From contig JAULJL010000018.1 in the NCBI GenBank assembly GCA_030761205.1, positions 13,164,501-13,228,500 on the forward strand: DNA of 64,000 nt. Direction: 5' to 3'. The translations under genes were made by a program, and so were the position numbers. This document shows, piece by piece, positions 10,224 to 19,926 of this stretch. Position 1 is the first letter of the stretch, and every line of letters begins with the position of its first letter. This stretch comes from Fremontodendron californicum (taxonomy: Eukaryota > Streptophyta > Magnoliopsida > Malvales > Malvaceae). The notes under the pieces were generated by a model. It saw nothing but the letters and a program-made list of their open reading frames with translations, searched no databases and was not told the origin of the DNA.

Positions 10224-10871
10224 ATGGAAAGTACTTCGTCCCAGCGCATTAAAAAAATTTGTGTCTTTGGAGGTGCTTATCTAGGGAAAAATAACATATT
10301 CGCTGATGAAGCCATAAGAGTTGGAGTAATACTTGCCCAACAAAAGATCCAGTTGATTTATGGAGGCGGTAGTACGGGTTTAATGGGAGTAGTCGCTACA
10401 TCAGCACACGCCGGAGGAAGTCCAGTTCTAGGAATCGTGCTAAAACTATTCACAGGTTTTTGTGGACCTACCGTGGGTAAGGAAATACAAGTCTGGAGTA
10501 TCCCTGAACGGATAACAATCATGTACCATTCTGCCGATGCATTCATTGCTTTACCAGGAGGTCTGGGTACATTGGAAGAAATAGCTTGCGTGGCTTCTTG
10601 GTCATCTTTGGTCACAAATAAGAAACCCATTGGTTTGCTTAATATTAATGGTTATTTTAGTAATTTGCTTTCATACTTAGATAATGCTGTGGATAATGGA
10701 TTCATGTTTTCAGAGGCAAGGAGAACCATAATTTCTGCTACAACCATTGAAGATTTACTCAAAAAGCTACAAGCTTATGAGTGTTTATCTGCTACGGTTG
10801 TTTCGCAAACGCTCGGAAAAAGAAAAAGAGATATGGACGAGCAAGGAGTGGATTGCACTTTGTCTTTGTGA
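10224..10871 (+). CDS. LOG-like: LOG-type cytokinin riboside 5'-monophosphate phosphoribohydrolase carried by retrotransposon
   Basis: An intact 215-codon ORF without introns. The LOG family releases active cytokinin bases from their riboside monophosphates in one step in the cytosol/nucleus. The Rossmann-like start K-K-I-C-V-F-G-G (residues 11-18), Y-G-G-G-S-T-G-L-M-G (46-55), the conserved Arg in P-E-R-I-T-I-M (R96) and P-G-G-L-G-T-L-E-E (111-119) are present. P-G-G-x-G-T-x-x-E, with its Glu and the upstream Arg, forms the active site. The usual M-H-x-R-K-A is replaced by I-P-E-R-I-T, like a divergent LOG subgroup. Length fits the family (about 200-230). K-R-K-R-D (199-203) near the end could be a nuclear signal. 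Plant LOG genes usually have several introns, so this copy probably came from a spliced mRNA. ATG at 10224 follows A8 and a strong acceptor-like site. Family assignment is firm; activity is untested. Confidence 0.93.
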   Translation: MESTSSQRIKKICVFGGAYLGKNNIFADEAIRVGVILAQQKIQLIYGGGSTGLMGVVATSAHAGGSPVLGIVLKLFTGFCGPTVGKEIQVWSIPERITIMYHSADAFIALPGGLGTLEEIACVASWSSLVTNKKPIGLLNINGYFSNLLSYLDNAVDNGFMFSEARRTIISATTIEDLLKKLQAYECLSATVVSQTLGKRKRDMDEQGVDCTLSL

Positions 10872-10964
10872 CATTATCTAACATTTTGCTTGTTGTGTCT
10901 CAGTTATAATAAGTGGTTAGCAACCTCTGCAGGTAATATCTCCTAAATTCTACCTTTAAAATTT

Positions 10965-10999
10965 GACATTGGGGACAATGTCATATTTTAGTAGGGGGT
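10965..10999 (+). promoter_or_regulatory. Hairpin plus G-rich motif, first copy
   Basis: A 7-bp perfect stem (GACATTG/CAATGTC) with GGGA loop is followed after about 10 bases by AGTAGGGGGTAAGGG. A second stem with GGA loop precedes the PPT at 12596-12614. The role is unknown; it may be a 3' cis signal of the ancestral element. Confidence 0.5.
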
Positions 11000-11750
11000 A
11001 AGGGACATATTTTGCTAAAAAAAAAAATTGTTGTGTTTTAAGACATTTAGAAGTATTCATTCTGAACAAGGTCTGAGTAAGGGAGACTTGAGACATACCT
11101 TGTCAGTTTGATTTAATCTTCTTCTTCTTCAAAAAAAAAAAAAAAAGCATGTTTAGACTTAGTGTGTTTTTTTCAGTTACTTTCAATACTATAATGAGAT
11201 ATGAATTGCATAAGTCTAAAACAGATTTATTAGTGAGAAGATTTTCATGAGAATTGAGCTTGATGTCAACCTTTTTATGAGCCAATGTTAATATGATATG
11301 TTGATTGAGAAAGAAGCATGTTTAGACTTAATCTGACTTGTATAATCATCCTTGTGAGTTTTTGAGCCTATAATGATTGATGCATTATACAAATCAGTCT
11401 AATTTCTTTCTTGAGTGCTCTTATGATTACATGATTCTCTAGAACTTGCTTTAAACCGTTTGATAGTATATTGATACATGTGACAACATGAATATGATAG
11501 AGGCATTAGGATTATAACCAGAGCCAAACAGTCATCCCTTATTAATGTTCTAAGAGAACATCCCCACTAGTGAGCCAATTTGAGCCTACATTAAATATGC
11601 TGTTTTATTGGTAACCACAACTTACACCTAGCCTAAATATACTTATATCCTTACCCTTGTTCTAAAGATGGATTTTTATATTTTGAGACATATTAAAAAA
11701 AAAATTAAGGGATATTTTTAGTTGAAAATTTGGGTTAGAAACAAAAGATA

Positions 11751-11798
11751 AGTGTGGGGGAAGAAAAGAAAAGAAAAAGTCAAGAGAAAAAGAAAGGG
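11751..11798 (+). promoter_or_regulatory. Internal PPT-like purine tract
   Basis: AGTGTGGGGG followed by nearly 40 purine-rich bases. It shares AGTGTGGGGG with the PPT at the 3' LTR and may be a secondary plus-strand primer or the remains of an older 3' end. Confidence 0.4.
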
Positions 11799-12595
11799 AT
11801 CATTGTCAAATACATTCCCATATTAAAAAAAAAAAAAAAAAGAATCTTCTCTTGAACTTCTAGAAAAAATGTTACAAAGTTGGTTAGAATAATGCAAAGG
11901 CTCAACATGAATATTTAGCCTATGTTATTATGTGCTTTATAAGAGTTTTGAGAAGTTTTATTTGTATGATCTTATTATGTCTCTAAAATCTATGAACTCT
12001 TTGGAACCTTTGTGATATCTTTATCCTTTTGTTCTTTAACCACATTATAACCCTTTGGCCCCATTACAACCTTGAATAAAGACCTCTTGATTTATGAAGT
12101 TGTATGATCTAAATAGTGGAGAATAGGTGGACAAGCAGCATATGGTAGAAGTGTTTTCATGAGATTGATTGAGTGTAAACACTTTACCACTACTTTAAAG
12201 AGTGAAAATCAAGAGAGTATCCCATGTGAGAAGTTGAGATTAAGTTTGAATATGCACTATTTTGATTGAAATATGTTATGTTAATATTGGCTTAACTCAT
12301 TTATTTACATTCAAGCAAGATTTTTTGTGAATTTCTTTAAGCTATTGATTAGTTTTTAAGACTTGTCCAATGATTATCTCTAATTTATATTGGAAGGATT
12401 AGTTATAATTATTATTTTTAGTTTTTGTTATGTCTTCAATGTTTGTGGGTATCATCCTAGTAAACCCTCACGAGACTAAACTCGTCCACTAGGGACACCT
12501 AGGGGTTTAAAGGCTTGTGTCACATGCTAAGTGCCACCGTGATTTCCTACGAAAATGGATTAGATTAGATTTTCTTATTTTATTTTTATTGAGTC

Positions 12596-12614
12596 GTTGC
12601 TAGGGACTAGCAAC
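12596..12614 (+). promoter_or_regulatory. Hairpin next to PPT
   Basis: GTTGCTAG-GGA-CTAGCAAC is a perfect 8-bp stem 18 bases before the 3' LTR. Confidence 0.5.
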
Positions 12615-12619
12615 AATCT

Positions 12620-12632
12620 AAGTGTGGGGGTG
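12620..12632 (+). promoter_or_regulatory. Polypurine tract of LOG-carrying element
   Basis: AAGTGTGGGGGTG directly abuts the TG of the 3' LTR at 12633, the expected plus-strand priming position. Confidence 0.75.
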
Positions 12633-14130
12633 TGATAACTCGTATAATTATATAGTTTTTAGTTATGTTTTATTATTGTTTTGTGTCAAATACGAGTTAT
12701 TATTGTTTAGTCTAATTGTGTTTATGATCTTTTATATTTTTATGTAATTTGGTGTTTTTCACAAGTTTCTTTGAGTGATTTCAGATTACTAGAATTAAGG
12801 GCAAATCCAGTTCAGTTCCAGTTCCGACACCGTTTGCCATATCAGCTATATCTCGAGTTTCACTAAAGCAATAAGGCTGAAATTTGTAGCCGTGCAAAGC
12901 TAAGAGGCATATCTATCTTTTTCATGTTTTACACTTCTTGAAACGGAGTCGTTTTCCCTAGCGAAATCGACCATCAAGTTGGCTGATATGCAATGACGTC
13001 TGTGCTGACCTGTTTTCGTATTTTGCCCATATCTTCTTATCCACATCAGCAAATGAGCTGATTCCAATGGCTATGGATCAGTAACTGATAGGGGCATATG
13101 TTTCTAGAAGACCATTTGATCAGATCGAGCCTCCAACATTGACAAAATCGACCATCAAGCTGGCTGATCAGAATTGTCATACAACATGACGAAAATTGTT
13201 AGAAAAATGCACCCACCTATTATACCTACCTTTGAAATTTGTAAAGCTTGTCTCTTGTCATTTAGCCCTCCAAAATGTGTATAAATAGAGGGCCTTGGAT
13301 GAGTATTGGGATACATTGATACATTGGTAGGATATTAGCCATTGTAATAAAATTCTCTAAGTTTTCTTCTTCTTTCCTTTCTCTAGTTTTCTTTTTCTTT
13401 ACTTATGTTTCTTACATTTCTTTTCATTTCATTCATATGTAGTATGTGTTGCTAATCATATTGTTGAGGTGATGAGGTGAAGCTTTTGGTAAATGCTAAG
13501 GTTAGTCTCTTAAACATGAGCTAAAATGATTTATCATTTATAAACACTAGTATAGATAATATTTTCTTTTGGTTTAAAATCATACTTGCAAAGTAGAGAT
13601 CTTGATTCATTATTGACAAGGAAAATGGCACAGTAAATGCTTGGTTTCATAACCTTGATTTGTTGTAGACATATACCTTGGCATAATGAATGCTTGGACT
13701 CTTTTTATGAGTTTTGAGGACACCAAATGAACATAATATCATATGCTATGGACGTTGGACAATTTTGGACTGAATTGCTAAACCTTCCGATTGGAACCTC
13801 CCTTATGTGTGGATTTCAATTGTGTAATAAAACAAGATTAATCTTAGCATAACACCAAGAGTGGATTCTCTAACCTCAACATCCTTTCTTATTGTTTTTT
13901 ATATCTTATTTAATTGCTTTTATGTTATTTTGTTTATTTTGTTCTCTAATATCTTGTTTACTTTCTTTGTTATTGATTCCCTAATATCTTGTTTATTTTC
14001 TTTTTCATATATATTTATAAACTTATACTTACTAGTACGCTTCCCTGTGGTTCGACCTCGGACACCCGAGAATTTATTACTTGAACATAACCTGCACTTG
14101 GGTTTACAACTCTTAATTGAGTCTCCATCA
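12633..14130 (+). repeat. 3' LTR of LOG-carrying element
   Basis: 1498 bp, TG...CA. It differs from the 5' LTR by A/C near 13050, T/C near 13113, three substitutions between 13429 and 13451, an extra T near 13765 and A/C near 13952. It includes TATAAATA at 13280-13287 and AATAAA at 13346-13351. Confidence 0.95.
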
Positions 14131-14135
14131 GAGGA
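14131..14135. repeat. Target-site duplication GAGGA, right copy
   Basis: Matches 4385-4389; element A's RNase H reading continues from here. Confidence 0.95.
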
Positions 14136-15562
14136 GTTTGAAGAAGTAAGTTTCAATTACTTCCACCGAGAAGAAAATCGGATGGCAGATGCTTTGGCTA
14201 CTTTGTCATCAATGTTTAAAGTGAATGAAGTGACAGAAGTTGTGCCAATCAAGATGAGCATATATGAGTCTCCTGTCCACTGCTTGAGTATCGAAGAAGA
14301 AGCAGATGGTCTCCCTTTGTATAACGACATCTTGCAGTACATCAAGAGTTAACAGTATCCAGAACAGGCAATAGAAAACGACAAGAGAACTCTGAGAAGG
14401 CTAACAATGGGTTTTGTTCTAGATGGGGAGATTCTCTACAAGAAAGGGAAAGATCAAGTCCTGTTGAGATGTGTCAGGTCTGCCGAAGCTCGAAGAATCA
14501 TAGAGGAAGTCCATGAAGGGATATGTGGCACCCATGCTAATGGTTACATGCTTGCTAAGCAGATTATGAGGGCAGGGTATTATTGGCTGACGATGGAAGG
14601 AGATTGTATCAGTTATTCCCGAAAATGTCATAAATGCCAGATCTATCTAGATAAGATTCATGTGCCACCATCGCCATTGCATGTCATGACTGCACCATGG
14701 CCGTTTTCAATGTGGGGAATGGATATGATTGGGCCTATTACCCCGAAAGCTTCAAATGGGCATCGTTTCATCCTGGTGGCCATAGACTATTTTACAAAGT
14801 GGGTGGAAGCTGCTTCTTATACGAATGTAACGAAGTCGATGGTATGCAGATTTGTTAAGAAGGAAATCATATGCCGATATGGATTGCCAGTAAGAATTAT
14901 TTCAGATAATCTCTCAATATCAATAATAAGATGATGAGAGAGGTATGTACTCAGTTCAAGATCACGCATCATAATTTGGCACCTTATCGTCCGAAGATGA
15001 AAGGGACAGTAGAAGTAGCCAACAAAAACATCAAGAAGATTGTCGAGAAGATGACTAATGTGTATAAGGATTGGCATGAGATCTTGCCTTTTGCTCTTCA
15101 CGTATATCGCATTTTGGTTCGCACATCTACAGGGGCAACACCGTTTTCTTTGGTATATGGTATGGAAGAAGTGTTACGCATTGAAGTTGAGATTCCTTCA
15201 CTTCGGGTTTTGAGGGAGGTTGGCCTAGAAGAGGCAAAATGGGTTAGAGCTCGTTATGAACAGCTGAATCTCATCGAGGAGAAAAGATTGAAGGCGTTTG
15301 TCACGGGCAGTTGTATCAGAAAAGGATGATTCGAGCCCATAACAAGAAGGTTCAACCCAGACAGTTCCGAGAATGAGAGTTGGTACTGAGAAAAATTCTC
15401 CCCATAGTGAAAGATCTGCAAGGAAAATGGGCTCCAAATTGGGAAGGACTCTATGTGGTAAAAAGAGCTTTTTCTGGAGGAGCATTGATTCTAACTCGAA
15501 TGGACGGGGATGATTTTAGACATCCCATGAATGCTGATGAATTGAAGAAGTATTATGCTTAA
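14131..15562 (+). pseudogene. End of second RNase H and integrase, element A
   Basis: It resumes with F-H-R-E-E-N-R-M-A-D-A-L-A-T-L, the last RNase H motif. TAA at 14350-14352 is CAA in B. The integrase zinc-binding domain shows H-E-G-I-C-G-T-H-A-N-G and C-H-K-C-Q near 14510-14640. The core has W-G-M-D-M-I-G-P (first Asp, near 14715), I-I-S-D-N (second Asp, near 14895) and G-T-V-E-V-A-N-K (Glu, near 15003). A 2-base loss near 14911 and another shift near 15296 break the frame, and TGA near 15375 interrupts the C-terminal domain, which still shows W-A-P-N-W-E-G-L-Y-V-V. It ends at TAA 15560-15562, as B does. Integrase would join cDNA into the host genome; this copy is broken. Confidence 0.87.
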
Positions 15563-17040
15563 AAAAAATGTGATGCTATGCACATAAGAATTCGAATGAT
15601 TCCAAGTGTAGAAATGGAAATTCTATATATCTATCTCCCCTGAGAATTGCTTCATGCTTGGTGTGATAAATGACCATCTTTCATATTCCCTTCACTAAGA
15701 AGAAATTACCCCTAGTCACCCCTTTGAGCCTTAGGAATTATTTCTTTCTTTGAACCCTGATCAAGGATCACCCTCTACACTAGAGGACAAATACGAGGAA
15801 AAATAATCAAAATCATGGCCAAAAAAAGAGCCATTGGAAAATGTGAAATCAAAGAATGGCAAATGAAAGCCAACAATGAAGAAGACAAAAAGAAAAAAAG
15901 AGTCCAAAAGGGGACAAATGTCTCAAGAATAAATTCTCCTCAGGAAATGATCCTTGATCTAATTACCCTTAAACACATTTTGGGACTATTTCATCCTATC
16001 CTTCTAAATCCGAACCTTGGCTTACATTACGTACTTTAAAAGTCCATTTTGATCAAGCATGGATATTTAATTTGAAAGGTTTTCTCAGAATTCATCCCAT
16101 CTTTTGAATTGACATTTTTAGCTTGGAAGCATTTAGAATTCTCAAATGCATGGTAGAATACCAAAAAAAAAAAGAAGAAGTAGAGGTTTAAGTCGAAAAC
16201 CCGCAAAGGGCGACTTAATACCGAATGAGGGACACTTGAGTTGAAAACCCGCAAAGGGTGGCTCAAGTACTGATTAAGGTTTGAATCAATGCTTCGTGTA
16301 AAGGGGGAGAAAGTATTTGAAAATCAGAGGAAAGGGGAACAACTCAGTCTGACGTAACTATAGAAGCCGAGGGATTACCCAAGTAAATTGACCGTTCAAG
16401 AGAAATTTAAGATGATTTGAAAAAGGAGGGGTCCAAGATATTCCGCATCCGGGGCATCAAAAACTTATAACTTTACATTTATTTCTTATATCCTTGATAT
16501 TCACTTTTACCATTTTAAAACATTTGTTGCAATAAATTTTTGTTACCTCTTTTATGACAATTGCTTGTTTCATACTTTCTTTCAAACATTTTTGAAATTG
16601 CATTTTTGTTTGTTACTAAATTTAATGATGATTAGTGAACATAAAATTTTTAATAAAAGAGAGTTTAAAAGTATTAGTAAGGAATAGATCTAAACCTTAG
16701 AAAAAGTTTGGAAACCACTAATCCCGATGGAAAATTCACCAAGGAAAATAGTGAAAGTGGTGGAGACTCCGTCATGAAGTTAGAAATTTGAGAATTTCAG
16801 TGAAGTCAGAAACAGGGACTGTTTGACAAATTATCTTCTGTAAAGGGTTTTTTAAGTGGGGCATCAGTGAACAATTGAAGACTCCATCATGAAGTTGGAT
16901 AATCTGTGAACCTCAAAGAAACCATGGATTAGAAATCAGGACACAATCATTTGACTGTATTCATCCTCAGGAAACATATAAGCATTTGCAAAGCATGTTA
17001 TTCTCATCATTTGCATATAGCTAATATTGCAGGAATCAAG
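15563..17040 (+). other. Proximal 3' UTR of element A
   Basis: Aligns with B 25200-26650 (minus). It includes a CCGCAAAGGG motif repeated at 16200-16260 and mirrored in B near 25980. The paired sentence-like stretches on PHE-like ORFs are AT-rich. A small ORF at 15815-16039 is listed separately; otherwise no gene. Confidence 0.65.
15815..16039 (+). CDS. Small basic ORF in 3' UTR, conserved with element B (function unknown)
   Basis: 74 codons, M-A-K-K-R-A..., very Lys-rich in the first half, ending L-G-L-H-Y-V-L. Element B has a 68-codon ORF at 26212-26418 (minus) that also starts M-A-K and ends L-G-L-H-Y-V-L. The two differ by in-frame length changes, chiefly in the Lys-rich part. In the same elements every known domain is broken, so an open small frame in both is notable, but homology of the DNA alone may explain it. 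No domain is recognised. Confidence 0.3.
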   Translation: MAKKRAIGKCEIKEWQMKANNEEDKKKKRVQKGTNVSRINSPQEMILDLITLKHILGLFHPILLNPNLGLHYVL

Positions 17041-17049
17041 AAAACTTTG

Positions 17050-17270
17050 GCTTCCCAAATCGAACTCTTTCTTCTTCTCAAATGAGTCGAGCCTTGAGAC
17101 CACCATCGAGGTATTTCTTTTTGTTTTAAATCGAATTCATTCTGTTTTATCAAATGAGTCGAGCCTTGAGACCACCGTCGAGGTAGTTTTTTTTTTTTTA
17201 AATCGAATTCATTCTGTTTTATCAAATGGGTCGAGCCTTGAGACCGTCGTGAAGGTATTTTAATCACGGG
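17050..17270 (+). repeat. Tandem array, 72-bp unit, element A 3' UTR
   Basis: About three copies of a 72-bp unit built around AATGAGTCGAGCCTTGAGAC and AATCGAATTCATTCTG, with starts near 17080, 17152 and 17224. A related array occurs in B at 24580-25190. Confidence 0.85.
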
Positions 17271-17273
17271 TAA

Positions 17274-17475
17274 GACCTTGGGGCACCATTTTAAAGACCT
17301 TCGGGCACCATTTTTAAATACCTTCGGGCACCATTTTAATTGACCTTCGGGCACAATTTTAAAGATCTTCGGGCACTATTTTTAAAGACCTTCGGGCACC
17401 ATTTTTAAAGACCTTCGGGCACCATTTTTAAAGACCATCTTGCACCATTCTTAAGACCTTCGGGCATAATTTTTC
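17274..17475 (+). repeat. Tandem array, about 24-26-bp unit, element A 3' UTR
   Basis: About nine copies of AAAGACCTTCGGGCACCATT with small changes. It uses words also seen in B (24360-24560) and F (54300-54420). Confidence 0.85.
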
Positions 17476-17712
17476 TTTTGAAATCGAACCCATTTCCTTA
17501 AGAAAGGGTCGAGCCTTGATTAGTTAGGGAATTCAATTTAAGGACAAAATCTTCAATTTATAGCTTTTTCAAAAAAAAATGAAAAAAATGAAAAAAAAGA
17601 AAAGAAAACCCTTTTCCCTTTCCTTCACATGTGATTTCACTAACCGTACAAAATTAGTGTTTGTTTATCTTTGCCTGATTCCTGATTCTCAGCAATAGCC
17701 AAAGAGGGCAGC
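17476..17712 (+). other. Distal 3' UTR and PPT of element A
   Basis: A further AAATCGAACCC...GGGTCGAGCCTTG unit, an A-rich run, then AGCAATAGCCAAAGAGGGCAGC directly before the LTR. AAAGAGGGCAGC (17701-17712) is the likely PPT. Confidence 0.65.
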
Positions 17713-19926
17713 TGTAGACACCTAATTTTGTCTGGACCCCTAAATCGGTACATTTTCTTCATAAATTGATGTTTTAGAATGCTAAAAGGCTTTTCTCATC
17801 CTGGAGTTGGTACTCCGAGGCTTAGTCTAAGAAAGCAGACAGAAAAAGCCAAACTCAAAAAAAGCCAACCCTAAAAAGTCAACCCCAAAAAAGTCAACCT
17901 CGAAAAAGTCAACTACTGAAAAAGTGAACCCACTTGTAAAATCAAGATTTGAGATTCAATTGAAAAATGGTGAAAGAATTTTGATAATCCGAGGTCTACA
18001 TTGAAAGATATGGAGTTCGAAAGTTGGGTTACGAGATTTAGTAGAAAGAAAACCCTAATTCGAGAAATTTGGGAAAAAGTGCTTAAACGATCAAATTGGT
18101 CGGAATTGAAGGTCTCAAATGAAAGATAAGCACTGACTACGAGTAATGGAGAAGCTACTTGGAAGAAAAACTGATAGAAAACTCAATTAGGAAGATAAGC
18201 ATTGTCATCTTTGATAAAAAAATTAAGCCAATTTTTTATCATGTAGATTTACATGTTCTGAGTCTCCAGTATTTTTTTTAGATTTTTTTGAATTTTTAAA
18301 AATAGGCTAAAAAATCGTGTGGCAAAATCAGACAGTAGAGGTAGATTTGAAATCAAAATAGGAATAATGGTTGAATTTGGCTAAGGCATTTAGAGGGGGT
18401 TGGTTAGAAGATTTAGCTACTGTATTAAGGTAGTTTCTAAGCCTTTTTAAACTTTAAAAATTATTTTATAAATCTCGGGTTAAGGATAGTTAAGTCCGGG
18501 ATTTTAAACTTAGGAAATTAGAGCCATTTTAAAAGGGTTTGGTAAGGGTTTTAATCTTTATTCAAGTTTTCCTCAAAATTGTTTTTAAAAAATCACAAGG
18601 TTTTGTTTTTTTAGAAAATCTAATTTGACATATTTTCCTAAGGTAGCCGGATATCTTTTTAGATATACGAATTTCTTAATTCAGAGGAAAAAATACATTT
18701 TCATGCATTGCATTTTCCATGTTCATGCATTTTATTTAAATGTGTGATTTTTTGCTTTGATATTTTTCATGATATTATTATTATTTTAATTCACACTTTA
18801 TGATCATATATTTGTTTGCCATATGATTTTTAATGTTTCATGATATTGTAAGCTTTTTATTTAGTTATTTTTATCATATTGTTTAGCATATACCATGTTC
18901 ATGTATTATTATTTTTATTTTCATTTTCATGCATATTATATGTTAGCTTTATTTTAACTTCATATCATTTCTTGTCATTTAGATCATATTCCATGTCATT
19001 TAAGTTATTTTATTTATAACATGCCATGTCATTTAAAATATGCCATATCATTTAAAATTACCATGTCATTTAAATCATTTTATCTCATTTAGAATATACC
19101 ATGATACTTAGGATTTTTCATTTTACCTAGAATACTATGTCATTTAAATTATGTCATATTATTTAGGTTGCATTGTATTATCTAGACTTTGCCATGTCAT
19201 TTTATTTATGTCATACATATTCATGTTAATATTTTTAAATGTTTTGAAAAAGATAATGATTTTCAATAAAAAGAAAGATATTCCCGAGTTAAAATAATTC
19301 ATGAGTTCTCTATCGGGTTTGCTGGAGGGAATATCATCAATTATCATTAATAAAGGAATATCTTTCTTTCAAAAAAACGAAAATGATTCGGAAAGTTTTC
19401 CAAATGTATAAAAATTTCTATATTTTGCCGATTTTGTCGGGGAATATATGAAAATTTTGAATTAATAAATTCCGGATCATTTTTAATTAAAAATGGAATT
19501 ATTTTTCTTAAAATTGGGAATTAACTTTAAATATTAAATTAAAAACTAATATTTTACCCAGACTTGAGATAACACACGATTAATAAGGTACCGATTTATA
19601 TAGGTATTGTGGGGGTGCTAATCCTTTCCCACACGTAATCGACTCCCGAACCCGCTTCTTTGATTTCTTTGGTTTATAACGCGGACTTGAATTTGGTTTT
19701 AAAAATGTTTTAATTAATTTTAAAATGTTTTATAAAACCGGTTTTAATAGGTTGCCGATCACACCTAGCTCAAAAAGATTGGTGGCGACTCCATGTCTTT
19801 TTACGAGGCCGTTTTCATACCCTCGACCTGTTATTTCAATCTAGAGGAATTAAGTAGTCTTTTCCTCTGCTTCTGTTTCCCCCTCCCTCGAACGGGTCCC
19901 CCGCGAATTGGGATCACGTATCGACA
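17713..19926 (+). repeat. 3' LTR of element A, internally deleted
   Basis: Starts TGTAGACACC and ends TATCGACA. Relative to the LTR of C (59059-63783) it lacks about 2.5 kb at 18203/18204. The last ~110 bp also differ from C, B and D (GGGATCACGTATCGACA instead of ...GGTTGCGACA). It contains AT-rich ATGTCATTT-type subrepeats (18960-19210) and a PBS-like TGGCGACTCC at 19783-19792. Confidence 0.85.

Larger units (their letters stand above)
10872..12632 (+). other. Long 3' non-coding region of LOG-carrying element
   Basis: About 1.76 kb of AT-rich sequence without a credible ORF. It contains a GACATTG-GGGA-CAATGTC hairpin (10965-10982) followed by TAGTAGGGGGTAAGGG. An AGTGTGGGGG stretch followed by an A/G-rich run begins at 11751. 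The true PPT lies at the end. Such repeated G-rich motifs are common downstream of pol in Athila/Tat elements. Confidence 0.7.
4390..14130 (+). mobile_element. Complete nested Athila-like non-autonomous LTR retrotransposon carrying a LOG gene
   Basis: It has two near-identical LTRs (4390-5886 and 12633-14130), a GAGGA target duplication, a tRNA-Asp-type primer site and a G-rich PPT. The inside holds frameshifted gag-protease, a short pol remnant without RT, RNase H or integrase core, an unknown ORF and an intact LOG ORF. About six substitutions and one 1-base indel separate the LTRs, so the insertion is recent. The gag wording (C-P-H-H-G-F), the protease D-L-G-A and the L-K-Y-S-F-L-G segment are typical of Athila/Tat-type elements. 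Movement would need proteins from a helper element. Confidence 0.95.
1..19926 (+). mobile_element. Ogre/Tat-like Ty3-gypsy retrotransposon A, 5' end outside window
   Basis: The order gag, protease, intron, RT, RNase H, second RNase H, integrase, 3' UTR, PPT, 3' LTR is read on the plus strand. It is interrupted by a complete nested element at 4390-14130. The same proteins, in the same order, occur on the minus strand between 26650 and 34100 (element B), which served as the reference for frame breaks. The second RNase H, the intron between protease and RT, and LTRs up to 4.7 kb in its relatives are known traits of the Tat/Ogre lineage. The 5' LTR and start of gag lie left of base 1. All coding parts carry stops or frameshifts, so A is dead for autonomous movement. 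Confidence 0.9.

Noticed and set aside
10872..12632. CRISPR-like or non-coding RNA array in the 3' region of the LOG element
   Set aside because: No regular repeat-spacer pattern; only scattered G-rich motifs and two hairpins.
17007..17354. Antisense repeat-protein ORF (Q-G-S-T-H-L-I-K-Q-N-E units), also at 24737-24937
   Set aside because: It is open only because the tandem unit length is close to a multiple of three; it runs against the element's transcription, and the same DNA is a 3' UTR array.
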